Position numbers and translations under genes: made by a program. A stretch of 23,224 bases of DNA from a virus. Shown one piece after another: positions 1 to 5,681 of this stretch (position 1 is its first letter; every line of letters begins with the position of its first letter). A model generated the notes under the pieces. That model ran no database searches. It saw only the letters and a program-made list of their open reading frames with translations, and had not been told where the DNA came from. The stretch lies in IMG/VR virus record IMGVR_UViG_3300047548_000629, positions 1 through 23,224 of that record. The stretch is one strand, 5' to 3'.

Positions 1-451
1 GTATAACATCCAGTATAACTAAAGTCTCCAAGGAGACTGCTTTTTGTAAATATTTCTTAAGTAAATCTGGATGCTGTCCATTTTTGCAATCAAACAAAGA
101 TTCAAAATTGTCCTTTCTTATAAAAACTTCTGATTCAGTTTTAAACAAATAAGATAAACTTTGAATCTTTTTTAACCAATCTGTGTATACAGACTCCCCA
201 CCTCTAATAATTTCACCAATCCATAGATTTTGAGAATCACTACACTCTACAAAATTAGCAACAAAGTATGCTTTTATTTCATCATCTGTTTTTTGTCTGG
301 ACATTCTTTCAAAGAAATATCTATCTTTCCTCTTATGAAAAGAGTCCAGAGATGCTCTGGACTTTCCACAATATTTAAAATAATCATAACTATCTTTTGT
401 AAAATGATTTTTCAACGCAAGATAGGTTTTATATACTTCAAAAGGTGTCAC
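1..451 (-). CDS. 59: gp59-like loader of gp41 helicase (partial, C-terminus beyond window)
   Basis: The reading frame starts at a GTG (449-451), two bases after the gp33 stop, and runs open for 150 codons to the window edge, so the C-terminus is missing. It matches the recalled layout of T4 gp59: a basic aromatic KRKDRYFF block at residues 40-47, LWIGEI at 77-82 (T4 has WIGDI) and LETLVILD at 141-148 (T4 has FETFILLD). gp59 loads the replicative helicase gp41 onto gp32-coated single-stranded DNA at forks and recombination intermediates. In T4, genes 59 and 33 are also adjacent, which supports the call. No good Shine-Dalgarno precedes the GTG, so translation may be coupled to gp33. Confidence 0.85.
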   Translation of the reverse strand, partial: MTPFEVYKTYLALKNHFTKDSYDYFKYCGKSRASLDSFHKRKDRYFFERMSRQKTDDEIKAYFVANFVECSDSQNLWIGEIIRGGESVYTDWLKKIQSLSYLFKTESEVFIRKDNFESLFDCKNGQHPDLLKKYLQKAVSLETLVILDVI

Positions 452-453
452 AA

Positions 454-780
454 TCAAATGTTAAGAGTAGCACGACTTGTTTTCTTCAAGAAATTTAATT
501 TTGTTGCATCATATTTCAATTTCTCTTTTAATGGTTTAGAAATTAATTTGGATACAGTTTCAATCTCAATACTATGTTCTTCACAATAAGTTACTATTGC
601 ATCAATATAATTGATTTTAGAAACTTTAACTATCTGTTCAATGTCCTGAGAAAATTTTTGAGGGCACAAAAACTTCTCTTTGATTTTTTCCCTTAAATTA
701 TCTTCCATAGGAATTGGTTCTATCTTCAACAAACTTTCTAATATATTTTGTGAGTAGTTTAATGTATTTTGATTTGTCAT
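454..780 (-). CDS. 33: gp33-like late-transcription co-activator
   Basis: This 108-aa protein resembles T4 gp33, the co-activator that bridges host RNA polymerase (beta flap) to the sliding clamp for late transcription. The central stretch at residues 46-80 (IEQIVKVSKINYIDAIVTYC) parallels the recalled T4 stretch IEKMVEEFGMSYLEATTAFL, followed by an EEHSIE segment (T4 EENSIP). I chose the ATG at 778-780 (MTNQ). A GTG at 811-813 would add 11 residues and an ATG at 787-789 three. Either way it overlaps the 3' end of the exonuclease gene by 80-115 bases. Its final residues (RATLNI) do not show the hydrophobic clamp-binding tail (LDFLL) that ends T4 gp33. Gene order 33-59 is as in T4. Confidence 0.82.
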   Translation of the reverse strand: MTNQNTLNYSQNILESLLKIEPIPMEDNLREKIKEKFLCPQKFSQDIEQIVKVSKINYIDAIVTYCEEHSIEIETVSKLISKPLKEKLKYDATKLNFLKKTSRATLNI

Positions 781-1387
781 ATTCTTCATAAACAACGCAT
801 TCTCCGTTTTCACAAGCCATTAAAATGACCAATTTTTTAGTTACTATACCAGTCATTTCGTACAACATACAAGCATAAGCAACAGCTTGTACGAAATAAT
901 GTTCAATCCATTCTTTTGGTTTTGGCTTTTTAGATGTTTTAAAGTCTATAATTGCTAATTCACCGTCGTATTCTGCAATACAATCAACGGTTCCAGCAAT
1001 ACCCAACACTTTACTATAAAGAGAACTTTCAAGTGCGTGAATATTATTTATCTTACTTAATTCTGGTTTAGCAATTTTAAATAAGATTTCCGAAAGGGGT
1101 TGAACTTTTGGGAGAGATTCATTTTTTAAGTGATGCTCAACCAGACTATGCATATCTGTTCCACGACTAGTTGCCTGTCGTGTGATTTTATCTGCCTCTT
1201 CTGCCCCTACTTTTTTTCTCCAGTCCTCAAAAATTTTCTTATTAAAATGACTGGTTACAGAAGTAATAGAAACTAATCGATGAAGATTGTCTTCTCCAGG
1301 GACTTTGTAGTATCTAACTCCATCAATTGTTTCTCTTTCCAGAGTAGGTAAATTTAATTCAATATGAGTAAAAGCATTATCAGACAT
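698..1387 (-). CDS. PD-(D/E)XK exonuclease, MGME1/RecB-like
   Basis: A 229-aa protein with a RecB/Cas4-type nuclease core. The sequence GTVDCIAEYDGELAIIDFKT near residues 132-151 gives the metal-binding Asp of VDC and the catalytic D-x-K of IDFKTS. An upstream helix carries SRGTDMHSLVEHH (about residues 74-86), whose His fits the usual RecB-family N-terminal His. A downstream YFVQAVAYACMLYE helix supplies the conserved Q and Y. VDC(I/V)A followed by IDFKTSKKPK is close to the mitochondrial exonuclease MGME1, so a single-strand DNA exonuclease in replication or recombination is likely. The start overlaps the phoH stop by 8 bases, and the 3' end overlaps gene 33. Confidence 0.83.
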   Translation of the reverse strand: MSDNAFTHIELNLPTLERETIDGVRYYKVPGEDNLHRLVSITSVTSHFNKKIFEDWRKKVGAEEADKITRQATSRGTDMHSLVEHHLKNESLPKVQPLSEILFKIAKPELSKINNIHALESSLYSKVLGIAGTVDCIAEYDGELAIIDFKTSKKPKPKEWIEHYFVQAVAYACMLYEMTGIVTKKLVILMACENGECVVYEEYDKSKYIKLLTKYIRKFVEDRTNSYGR

Positions 1388-2144
1388 TTAATCCAGATTC
1401 AATTTTTGCAATTAGATATTCTTTAACAAGTCCAGAACGAACAATGTCTTCAATACCAAATTCAATTATATCAAAGGATGGCATTTTTCTCAAGATTGTC
1501 ATGAAATCACTGATTCCATTTCTTTCATTAGTCTTTGTTAAATCACTTTGTGTGGCATCTCCACAAAAAATAATCTTTGAATTTTCACCTACACGAGTAA
1601 TAATAGAATCTAGTTCATGAAAATTCATATTTTGAAACTCATCAACAATAATAATTGAATTGTCTAGAGTAGTTCCACGAACAAAAGATGTGCTCCAAAA
1701 TTTTATTGTTTCTTGTTGCTTCAAACTTCCATAAAGCATTTCAAAATCAGTTTCGGAAGGAAGTTGGAACATATACTTTACCATATTCTTATATGGAATT
1801 TGATAAAGTGACGACTTATCTTCGTGGTCTCCTGGAAGAAATCCAATTTCACGAGTTGCTACAAGTGAACGAACAACATAAATTTGTTCATATGGAGTAA
1901 CTTCACTAAGAACTTCTTTTAGCGCATTATAGAGACTAATAAAAGTTTTTCCTGTACCTGCAGCACCATATGCTACTAGGTGCTTTCCGTCAGAGTATGA
2001 CTGAAATAACTTTTTTTGGTTTTCTGTTAGAGGTTCAATATCTATGAGGAGTTCTGCACTAATTGGCTTTCTTCTCTTCATTTGCCTAGCAGTCATCCCA
2101 ACACCAATTGGGTGATTATCATTACTTCTCTTTTTTCTTGCCAT
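1380..2144 (-). CDS. phoH: PhoH-like P-loop ATPase
   Basis: 254 aa with a PhoH-type ATPase domain: Walker A GAAGTGKT at residues 60-67, Walker B IIIVDEFQ at 164-171, and the sensor-like GDATQSD at 195-201. PhoH genes are very common in marine phages. In E. coli phoH belongs to the phosphate-starvation regulon, but the phage role is not settled; a nucleic-acid or nucleotide-related ATPase is the usual view. The basic N-terminus (MARKKRSN...KRRK) could bind nucleic acid. A GAGG Shine-Dalgarno precedes the ATG, which overlaps the stop of the upstream 82-aa gene (TAATG), so the two are probably translated together. No pho-box-like sequence was recognised. Confidence 0.93.
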   Translation of the reverse strand: MARKKRSNDNHPIGVGMTARQMKRRKPISAELLIDIEPLTENQKKLFQSYSDGKHLVAYGAAGTGKTFISLYNALKEVLSEVTPYEQIYVVRSLVATREIGFLPGDHEDKSSLYQIPYKNMVKYMFQLPSETDFEMLYGSLKQQETIKFWSTSFVRGTTLDNSIIIVDEFQNMNFHELDSIITRVGENSKIIFCGDATQSDLTKTNERNGISDFMTILRKMPSFDIIEFGIEDIVRSGLVKEYLIAKIESGLNV

Positions 2145-2392
2145 TAATTTTTCCTCACAGTAGCACCGGGCATCTTAGATGCTCTAGTTAGAACTTCGTT
2201 CCATCCTGGTTTTGATTTTGAAAGTTTGTCTTTCCATTCACCAACTTCACCACTTCCTGGACAAGTTGCTGGGTCGGACCAATCTCTATCCCAATCTGGA
2301 TTTTCTTTTTTCCACTGGTCCCATTCGTGAACACTCATCGTCACTTCTTTTTGTTCACCAGTTTCTTTATGAATAACGGGGTATGTTGCCAT
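2144..2392 (-). CDS. Conserved cyanophage hypothetical protein, 82 aa
   Basis: A small soluble protein rich in Trp and charged residues (EWDQWKKENPDWDRDW near residues 23-38) with one Cys (CPGSGE). The composition and the TAATG overlap with phoH make it a real gene. I recall similar proteins in other cyanomyoviruses but know no function. No Shine-Dalgarno is obvious, but a late-type box (CATAAATA on the minus strand, 2416-2423) lies 24 bases upstream of the ATG, so it and phoH may be transcribed late. Confidence 0.75.
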   Translation of the reverse strand: MATYPVIHKETGEQKEVTMSVHEWDQWKKENPDWDRDWSDPATCPGSGEVGEWKDKLSKSKPGWNEVLTRASKMPGATVRKN

Positions 2393-2415
2393 ATGTTATG
2401 AAATAACGATAAAAA

Positions 2416-2423
2416 TATTTATG
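2416..2423 (-). promoter_or_regulatory. Late-type promoter box CATAAATA
   Basis: The minus strand reads CATAAATA, fitting the cyanophage late consensus NATAAATA. It overlaps the thyX stop and lies 24 bases upstream of the 82-aa gene. No -35 box of the host type is visible. Confidence 0.5.
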
Positions 2424-3147
2424 GGATAATTACTGAAGGTGCATCAGAACATTCTGGGCAATTCTGAGGTTCCCAACCAAGTGCTTTAGCAATATCAGGG
2501 AACTGGCAAATAAATACGCAACGTGCTGCTTCTGCAATGTCCATATGCTCCTTTTGTGTTCCGTGAGCAGATCGTAGATCAATATAATGGATCCATGACC
2601 TTACAGAGCCCTTCATATAAATCCTGGTGGGGGTTGCGAGTGGAAGCACAAACCTTGCACATTCCTTTGCAACTCCATGATCAAGCATCTTATCATAGAG
2701 ACGTTGTGCTTCTTCAAAGTGCTGCTCAATCATTCCTTCAAACTTTTCTCGGATATGCTCATCTAAATCATTAGTTGAATTCTGACGATTCTTCTCATCC
2801 TGCCTGCGAAGTTCGGGAACTTCGGGAAGATCAGTCAGGAGTTTTGTATCTGCATATCTTTGCGAAAATTCTTGATATGTAAAGCTCCTATGACGAAGCA
2901 CTTGAGCTGCGATACCACGAGTAGTATTGATTTCAAGGGTCATATCTGCCTGCTCAAAGATAGACCAATGATTTTGCTTAATACAATACCGAAGAAGTCC
3001 AGCAGCAGTATCAAATTTAAGTTGATTACCTGGATTACTTACACGAGCAGTATAAGTAATCACTTCTTGTGCAGATTTTCCTGCGAGTTCTCCTGCACCT
3101 TGGGTAACAGAAATCAATTTAACAATTTGTTTAGTCTGGGTATCCAT
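2419..3147 (-). CDS. thyX: Flavin-dependent thymidylate synthase ThyX
   Basis: 242 aa with the ThyX signature RHR-x7-S at residues 85-95 (RHRSFTYQEFS), which binds dUMP and FAD. Other family features are HWSIFEQADMTLEI (60-72) and the C-terminal RSWIHYIDLRSAHGTQKEH segment. The enzyme makes dTMP from dUMP using methylene-tetrahydrofolate, FAD and NADPH, supplying thymidine for phage DNA. Three ATGs lie in tandem (3145-3153). The last is chosen because GGAG (3154-3157) is then 6 bases away. Longer starts as far as 3174 are less likely. The first bases overlap the 3' end of the 58-aa gene in another frame, so coupling is probable. Confidence 0.94.
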   Translation of the reverse strand: MDTQTKQIVKLISVTQGAGELAGKSAQEVITYTARVSNPGNQLKFDTAAGLLRYCIKQNHWSIFEQADMTLEINTTRGIAAQVLRHRSFTYQEFSQRYADTKLLTDLPEVPELRRQDEKNRQNSTNDLDEHIREKFEGMIEQHFEEAQRLYDKMLDHGVAKECARFVLPLATPTRIYMKGSVRSWIHYIDLRSAHGTQKEHMDIAEAARCVFICQFPDIAKALGWEPQNCPECSDAPSVIIP

Positions 3148-3307
3148 CATCATCTCCGTCATAAAAAACTTCATCGTAATCCATTATTGTTGGTTTTTCC
3201 AAAATTGGATTCTTATAAGAATCTACATCAGAATAAATTTCCGATTTTAAAGAATCAACCAAAAGTTCTAGATTACGGACAATTAATTTGAGTTTGTCTT
3301 TGTCCAT
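3131..3307 (-). CDS. Small conserved cyanophage protein, 58 aa
   Basis: The frame MDKDKLKLIV... encodes an N-terminal amphipathic helix (LKLIVRNLELLVDSLKSEIY) and a strongly acidic tail (DYDEVFYDGDDDGYPD). It overlaps the thyX start by 17 bases, and its tail codons contain the thyX Shine-Dalgarno and start. No known domain is recognised. It is the first gene after a terminator/promoter element (3330-3366), so it probably leads a short thyX transcript. Confidence 0.65.
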   Translation of the reverse strand: MDKDKLKLIVRNLELLVDSLKSEIYSDVDSYKNPILEKPTIMDYDEVFYDGDDDGYPD

Positions 3308-3329
3308 AAGAAAAGTACTTTCTCAAATC

Positions 3330-3358
3330 ATTTTACACAAAAAAAGAGGAGTAGTCAA
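3330..3358 (-). promoter_or_regulatory. Host-type promoter overlapping a terminator, driving the 58-aa gene and thyX
   Basis: On the minus strand TTGACT (3353-3358) is followed by exactly 17 bases and then TAAAAT (3330-3335), close to the sigma70 consensus. The -35 box includes the whole hairpin loop of the terminator at 3339-3366, and the U-run lies in the spacer. The transcript would start about 20 bases upstream of the 58-aa gene. See the matching case at 15659-15687. Confidence 0.6.
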
Positions 3359-3366
3359 CTCCTCTT
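3339..3366 (-). terminator. Rho-independent terminator of the micro-ORF operon
   Basis: A perfect 9-bp stem (AAGAGGAGT at 3344-3352 with ACTCCTCTT at 3358-3366) closes a 5-base loop and is followed on the minus strand by seven Ts (3339-3345). The stop codon of the 55-aa gene (3355-3357) lies in the loop. Confidence 0.9.
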
Positions 3367-3522
3367 ATTGAATATTGGTTCTATACTTAGAACTTTTTCA
3401 AACCACTCTCTTAAATGTACCCGATAACAAGACCAATATTTGCATCCTCTATAAGTTAGTTGATAACAAGCAGGTGGTCTGTTATCTTTATCCATATCAT
3501 CCGAGTGATAGTGATAGTTCAT
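3355..3522 (-). CDS. Small YRG-motif protein, 55 aa
   Basis: The frame begins MNYHYHSDDMDK and includes QLTYRGCKYWSCYRVHLREW. The LTYRGxxY motif is typical of the small cyanobacterial/cyanophage DUF4278-type proteins, whose function is unknown. The start overlaps the previous stop by one base (TGATG) and the stop is in the loop of the operon terminator, so it is the last gene of the string. It contains three Cys, which could bind a metal, but no zinc pattern is clear. Confidence 0.6.
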   Translation of the reverse strand: MNYHYHSDDMDKDNRPPACYQLTYRGCKYWSCYRVHLREWFEKVLSIEPIFNKRS

Positions 3523-3608
3523 CACTTATACAACCATTGAATATACACTGAAAATAAAATTGTTATTAGTGCAATAGAAGCAGTTGATGAAACTAAAAAT
3601 TGAAGCAT
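3522..3608 (-). CDS. 28-aa single-membrane-span peptide
   Basis: MLQFLVSSTASIALITILFS followed by VYIQWLYK: about 22 hydrophobic residues and a short basic end, so a single transmembrane helix. It is coupled on both sides by one-base stop/start overlaps (TAATG upstream, TGATG downstream), which is the main support for its being real. Function unknown. Confidence 0.55.
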   Translation of the reverse strand: MLQFLVSSTASIALITILFSVYIQWLYK

Positions 3609-3703
3609 TATTTTGCTCCTGCGTTTACAAGAAGAGCTTGATAACGACGTTGTTCTTTTTGCTTCTGCTCTTTAATAAGTTGAAGTACATTAAGTTTCTT
3701 CAT
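3608..3703 (-). CDS. 31-aa basic helical peptide
   Basis: MKKLNVLQLIKEQKQKEQRR is followed by YQALLVNAGAK. It is a highly charged, probably all-helical peptide. TGATG joins it to the 45-aa gene upstream and TAATG to the 28-aa gene downstream. The upstream gene's last codons supply AAGGAGGGTC as a strong Shine-Dalgarno 7 bases before its ATG. No function is recognised. Confidence 0.6.
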   Translation of the reverse strand: MKKLNVLQLIKEQKQKEQRRYQALLVNAGAK

Positions 3704-3840
3704 CACTTATGACCCTCCTTAGTAAACTTAACACCACGATAGGTTTCGTTGTACTGTTGGGGTTGTTGCATCATTTGTTGTTGATACTCCAGACGCTTCT
3801 GGGTATCATACTCGATGCCACGATATACTACTTTAGCCAT
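3703..3840 (-). CDS. DUF4278-like small protein, 45 aa
   Basis: The protein carries the YRG motif twice: VVYRGIEYDTQ at residues 4-14 and TYRGVKFTKEG at 33-43, separated by a Gln/Met-rich linker. Paired YRGxxY motifs are typical of the cyanobacterial DUF4278 family, also seen in cyanophages; function unknown. A GGAG Shine-Dalgarno lies 8 bases upstream. It is the first gene of a four-gene string (3355-3840) and follows an unusual GC-rich leader. Confidence 0.7.
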   Translation of the reverse strand: MAKVVYRGIEYDTQKRLEYQQQMMQQPQQYNETYRGVKFTKEGHK

Positions 3841-3960
3841 GAGGATTTCTCCAAAGAAATGAGATTTTTAGGTCCCGTTCCTTCGGGCGGTTTGCGTCCC
3901 ATTGGGATGAACGTTCCGTTCCGCCGTCCTACTTGCGTCAGAGTTTTCTCTGATGAACGT
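3841..3960 (-). other. GC-rich structured leader (candidate regulatory RNA) before the micro-ORF operon
   Basis: This stretch is far richer in G and C than its AT-rich surroundings. On the minus strand it shows a perfect hairpin TCAGAG-AAAA-CTCTGA (3937-3952), a direct repeat ACGTTCATC, the palindrome CCCAATGGG, a possible long-range GGCGG/CCGCC stem and CCCG/CGGG pairing. It lies between a host-type promoter (3967-3995) and the DUF4278-like gene. An alternative is a 46-codon ORF from an ATG at 3966-3968 to a stop at 3828-3830 (start MTLRSSEKTL, basic), but the promoter's -10 box overlaps that ATG. Either an RNA leader or a small gene is possible. Confidence 0.45.
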
Positions 3961-3966
3961 AAGGTC

Positions 3967-3995
3967 ATACTAGACCCGTTGCAGTATATAGTCAA
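3967..3995 (-). promoter_or_regulatory. Host-type promoter of the micro-ORF operon
   Basis: The minus strand has TTGACT (3990-3995), a 17-base spacer and TAGTAT (3967-3972, four of six consensus bases). The -35 box begins immediately after a 13-bp hairpin. Predicted start is near 3960, giving a leader of about 120 bases. Confidence 0.45.
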
Positions 3996-4025
3996 ATAAA
4001 ATTGTAACTCTTGTTACAATTTTAT
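3996..4025 (-). terminator. AT-rich 13-bp hairpin, probable intergenic terminator or operator
   Basis: A perfect 13-bp inverted repeat (3996-4008 with 4013-4025) has the 4-base loop TCTT and ends in A/T-only arms. It sits 8 bases after the 59-aa gene and directly before a promoter. The arms end in AAAATT/AATTTT, so it could end transcription on either strand, though a separate long U-run is missing. Confidence 0.5.
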
Positions 4026-4033
4026 GAATTTAC

Positions 4034-4213
4034 TTATTTTTTCTTTTTATCCATTTGCATTACTTGATACAAAGGAGTCTTTTGAAACTTTTTAATTTTC
4101 TTATATTCCTTTATAACTTTTTTGAGTTCGGTTTGATTTACCGTTACTCCCATCTGCTCTTCAAATTCCTTTCTTAGTTCTTCTCTAAGAATACTTTCAA
4201 AGTCTTCATTCAT
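4034..4213 (-). CDS. Small charged helical protein, 59 aa
   Basis: MNEDFESILREELRKEFEEQ is followed by a middle ending in VIKEYKKIKKFQKTP and a KKKK tail. It is acidic at the N-terminus and very basic at the C-terminus, and mostly helical. Its ATG overlaps the upstream stop as ATGA, which supports expression. No family is recognised. Confidence 0.6.
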   Translation of the reverse strand: MNEDFESILREELRKEFEEQMGVTVNQTELKKVIKEYKKIKKFQKTPLYQVMQMDKKKK

Positions 4214-4476
4214 TTTTTCTTTTTAATATCTTTTGGTACATTTCCCCACAATTTGGGGTTGATTCTACCTTCGGATTGTTTCCAGGGTGGTTTAAAATCT
4301 TCTCTATACTTATCCCAATAATAGTCAAATATTTCTATTTGTTTTCTTGGTTGGACAATATCATAACAAATTTTACCTTCCTCCATGTAAGTTACTACGT
4401 AAGTATCATATGGAAGTTCTCTATTATTGGCAATAGACAAATCACAATCTTTGTGTAGTATTTTAACTGGACTCAT
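4210..4476 (-). CDS. Conserved cyanophage hypothetical protein, 88 aa
   Basis: The chosen start (MSPVKIL) overlaps the upstream stop as ATGA at 4473-4476. An ATG five codons earlier (4491) is possible but less well placed. The protein is soluble, with YDTYVVTYMEEGKICYDIVQ suggesting beta strands and a Lys-rich end (DIKKKK). It is probably a small alpha/beta protein. I know no function. It lies in a run of four coupled genes (4034-5238). Confidence 0.7.
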   Translation of the reverse strand: MSPVKILHKDCDLSIANNRELPYDTYVVTYMEEGKICYDIVQPRKQIEIFDYYWDKYREDFKPPWKQSEGRINPKLWGNVPKDIKKKK

Positions 4477-5042
4477 GAACGTCCACCCCAAGTAATATCG
4501 GGATATGCTTCAGATACTATTTCTTTTGTAATTTTATACTTTTCTTGGAGTCTTTTGTCTTTACATAAACAAATAATTTCTGCTTCCAATGGATGCATAC
4601 CTTCAAGAAGATTAATAAAAATATTTTCTCTTCGTAGAGAACTTAAAGAATCATTGCCACCTTTGATGAAATTATAAAACTTTGTATATTCTGTTCTAAT
4701 TGCTGTATGTTTTTGGTCAGATGCTCCAATAGAATTGGAACTCAAATCACCCATGGTATCAACTGCCTGCTGAATCCTTTCAGTCATAGTTGATGTCTTA
4801 AAATCATTATCACCAAAATAAGGAACTTCCCCAGGAGGGAGCATTGAAATCACACTTTCATCAAAGTTCCAAATAAAAATTGCCTTCAAAGAATCATGCT
4901 CATATTCCTTAAGTAGTTCCACTTTTTTTACATTGCTTCTTTGCTTAGAAACAAGCTGAAGGACTTCAAAGGCAAATGGTTTTGGTGGTAATTTAACTGT
5001 TTTTGGTTCAGTCTTCGTCTTCGTCTTCGTCGTAGTCGTCAT
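4473..5042 (-). CDS. Conserved T4-like phage protein (possible DUF6433 family), 189 aa
   Basis: Segments such as FAFEVLQLVSKQRSNVKKVE, LKAIFIWNFDESVISMLPPG and EVPYF resemble a family of T4-like cyanophage proteins that I believe is listed as DUF6433. The later LRRENIFINLLEGMHPLEAE followed by IICLCKDK is a helical module. Function unknown; an early/middle DNA-transaction role is only a guess. The N-terminus is an odd low-complexity leader (TTTTKTKTKTEPKT) read from a GACGAA repeat that encodes the acidic tail of the upstream gene in another frame. The start is the ATG at 5040-5042; an ATG four codons earlier (5054) is possible. Confidence 0.72.
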   Translation of the reverse strand: MTTTTKTKTKTEPKTVKLPPKPFAFEVLQLVSKQRSNVKKVELLKEYEHDSLKAIFIWNFDESVISMLPPGEVPYFGDNDFKTSTMTERIQQAVDTMGDLSSNSIGASDQKHTAIRTEYTKFYNFIKGGNDSLSSLRRENIFINLLEGMHPLEAEIICLCKDKRLQEKYKITKEIVSEAYPDITWGGRS

Positions 5043-5238
5043 AGCTATTTTCAAATCGTACTGCTATTATTTCGTCTGGAATTACATTTCCATTATTATC
5101 GAACATTTCTGGATGTGTATATACTTGCAGCTGCTGAGTACTATATACATGTTGTTTTGTTAGCCAACCAATCACTCCACCAACCAATAAAAATAAAAAT
5201 GAAACCAGAGAGAAAATTGTGAGTTCTGCTGCTAACAT
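5008..5238 (-). CDS. Single-span membrane protein with acidic tail, 76 aa
   Basis: MLAAELTIFSLVSFLFLLVG followed by GVIGWLTKQ forms one transmembrane helix. A short soluble part follows, ending in YDDYDEDEDED. I chose the ATG 12 bases after a strong GGAGG (5247-5251). An ATG at 5271 would place that site inside the coding region. The acidic tail overlaps the 5' end of the next gene by 35 bases in another frame. It is the first gene after the late promoter at 5429-5436 and has a leader of roughly 180 bases. Function unknown. Confidence 0.7.
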   Translation of the reverse strand: MLAAELTIFSLVSFLFLLVGGVIGWLTKQHVYSTQQLQVYTHPEMFDNNGNVIPDEIIAVRFENSYDDYDEDEDED

Positions 5239-5298
5239 TGCTGTTCCTCCGAGAGAGTTATCTTTTTTCAACTAAAGAAAATAAAAAAATTTATTTCG

Positions 5299-5327
5299 AT
5301 TTCTCTCGAGAAGAGAGAAATTTTTTT
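5299..5327 (+). terminator. Strong hairpin with U-run on the plus strand, in a long leader
   Basis: A perfect 9-bp stem (5299-5307 with 5313-5321), a 5-base loop and seven Ts on the plus strand (5321-5327). All nearby genes are on the minus strand, so it would block antisense transcription. In the minus direction the hairpin is in the leader of the 76-aa gene and could act on RNA stability or attenuation. Confidence 0.55.
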
Positions 5328-5428
5328 CGAAAACCCAAACTTTTTTTGTTCGGTTTCTAAAAATTTTTTCTCCCTCCTTTTTCTGAGTAGTAATTCGACA
5401 CCCTTGTTTATCTCTAGTGTGTCTGATT

Positions 5429-5436
5429 TATTTATA
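5429..5436 (-). promoter_or_regulatory. T4-type late promoter TATAAATA
   Basis: A perfect late box on the minus strand. The predicted start is near 5418, about 180 bases before the 76-aa gene at 5238. The leader between (5239-5418) has no ATG-started gene but includes an AAGGAGGGAG tract (5370-5379) and the hairpin at 5299-5321. Confidence 0.72.
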
Positions 5437-5444
5437 GGACCCAT

Positions 5445-5681
5445 TCAAATGATGTTATTTTCAATGAAATAATTAACTGCATCTGAACAACCACCCAGTT
5501 TTTGTTCATTATAAATTACCTGTGGGAATGTAGTTCCTACTCCAAACTCTTCATAAAATTCATCCCTGGTAAAATCCTCATCCAATTCATAAGCAGTATA
5601 TTCAAGTTCCTTTTGATTCAAAACTGTCTTAATTTTATCGCAATAAGGACAACCAGATCTACTATAAATTTTAATACTCAT
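5445..5681 (-). CDS. grx: Glutaredoxin
   Basis: 78 aa, the usual glutaredoxin length. It carries the dithiol active site CPYC (residues 11-14), TTFPQV with the cis-Pro, and GGCSD, which binds glutathione. It would reduce disulfides with glutathione; in T4-like phages a glutaredoxin or thioredoxin often feeds ribonucleotide reductase. Its start overlaps the HNH gene stop by ATGA. The stop is only about 8 bases from the late box at 5429-5436, which serves the next genes. Confidence 0.92.
   Translation of the reverse strand: MSIKIYSRSGCPYCDKIKTVLNQKELEYTAYELDEDFTRDEFYEEFGVGTTFPQVIYNEQKLGGCSDAVNYFIENNII

Noticed and set aside
3709-3999. A 96-codon plus-strand frame across the GC-rich leader and the DUF4278-like gene
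   Set aside because: It lies antisense to two well-supported minus-strand micro-genes and has no ribosome site. Its protein-like part comes only from the GC-rich leader, noted separately.
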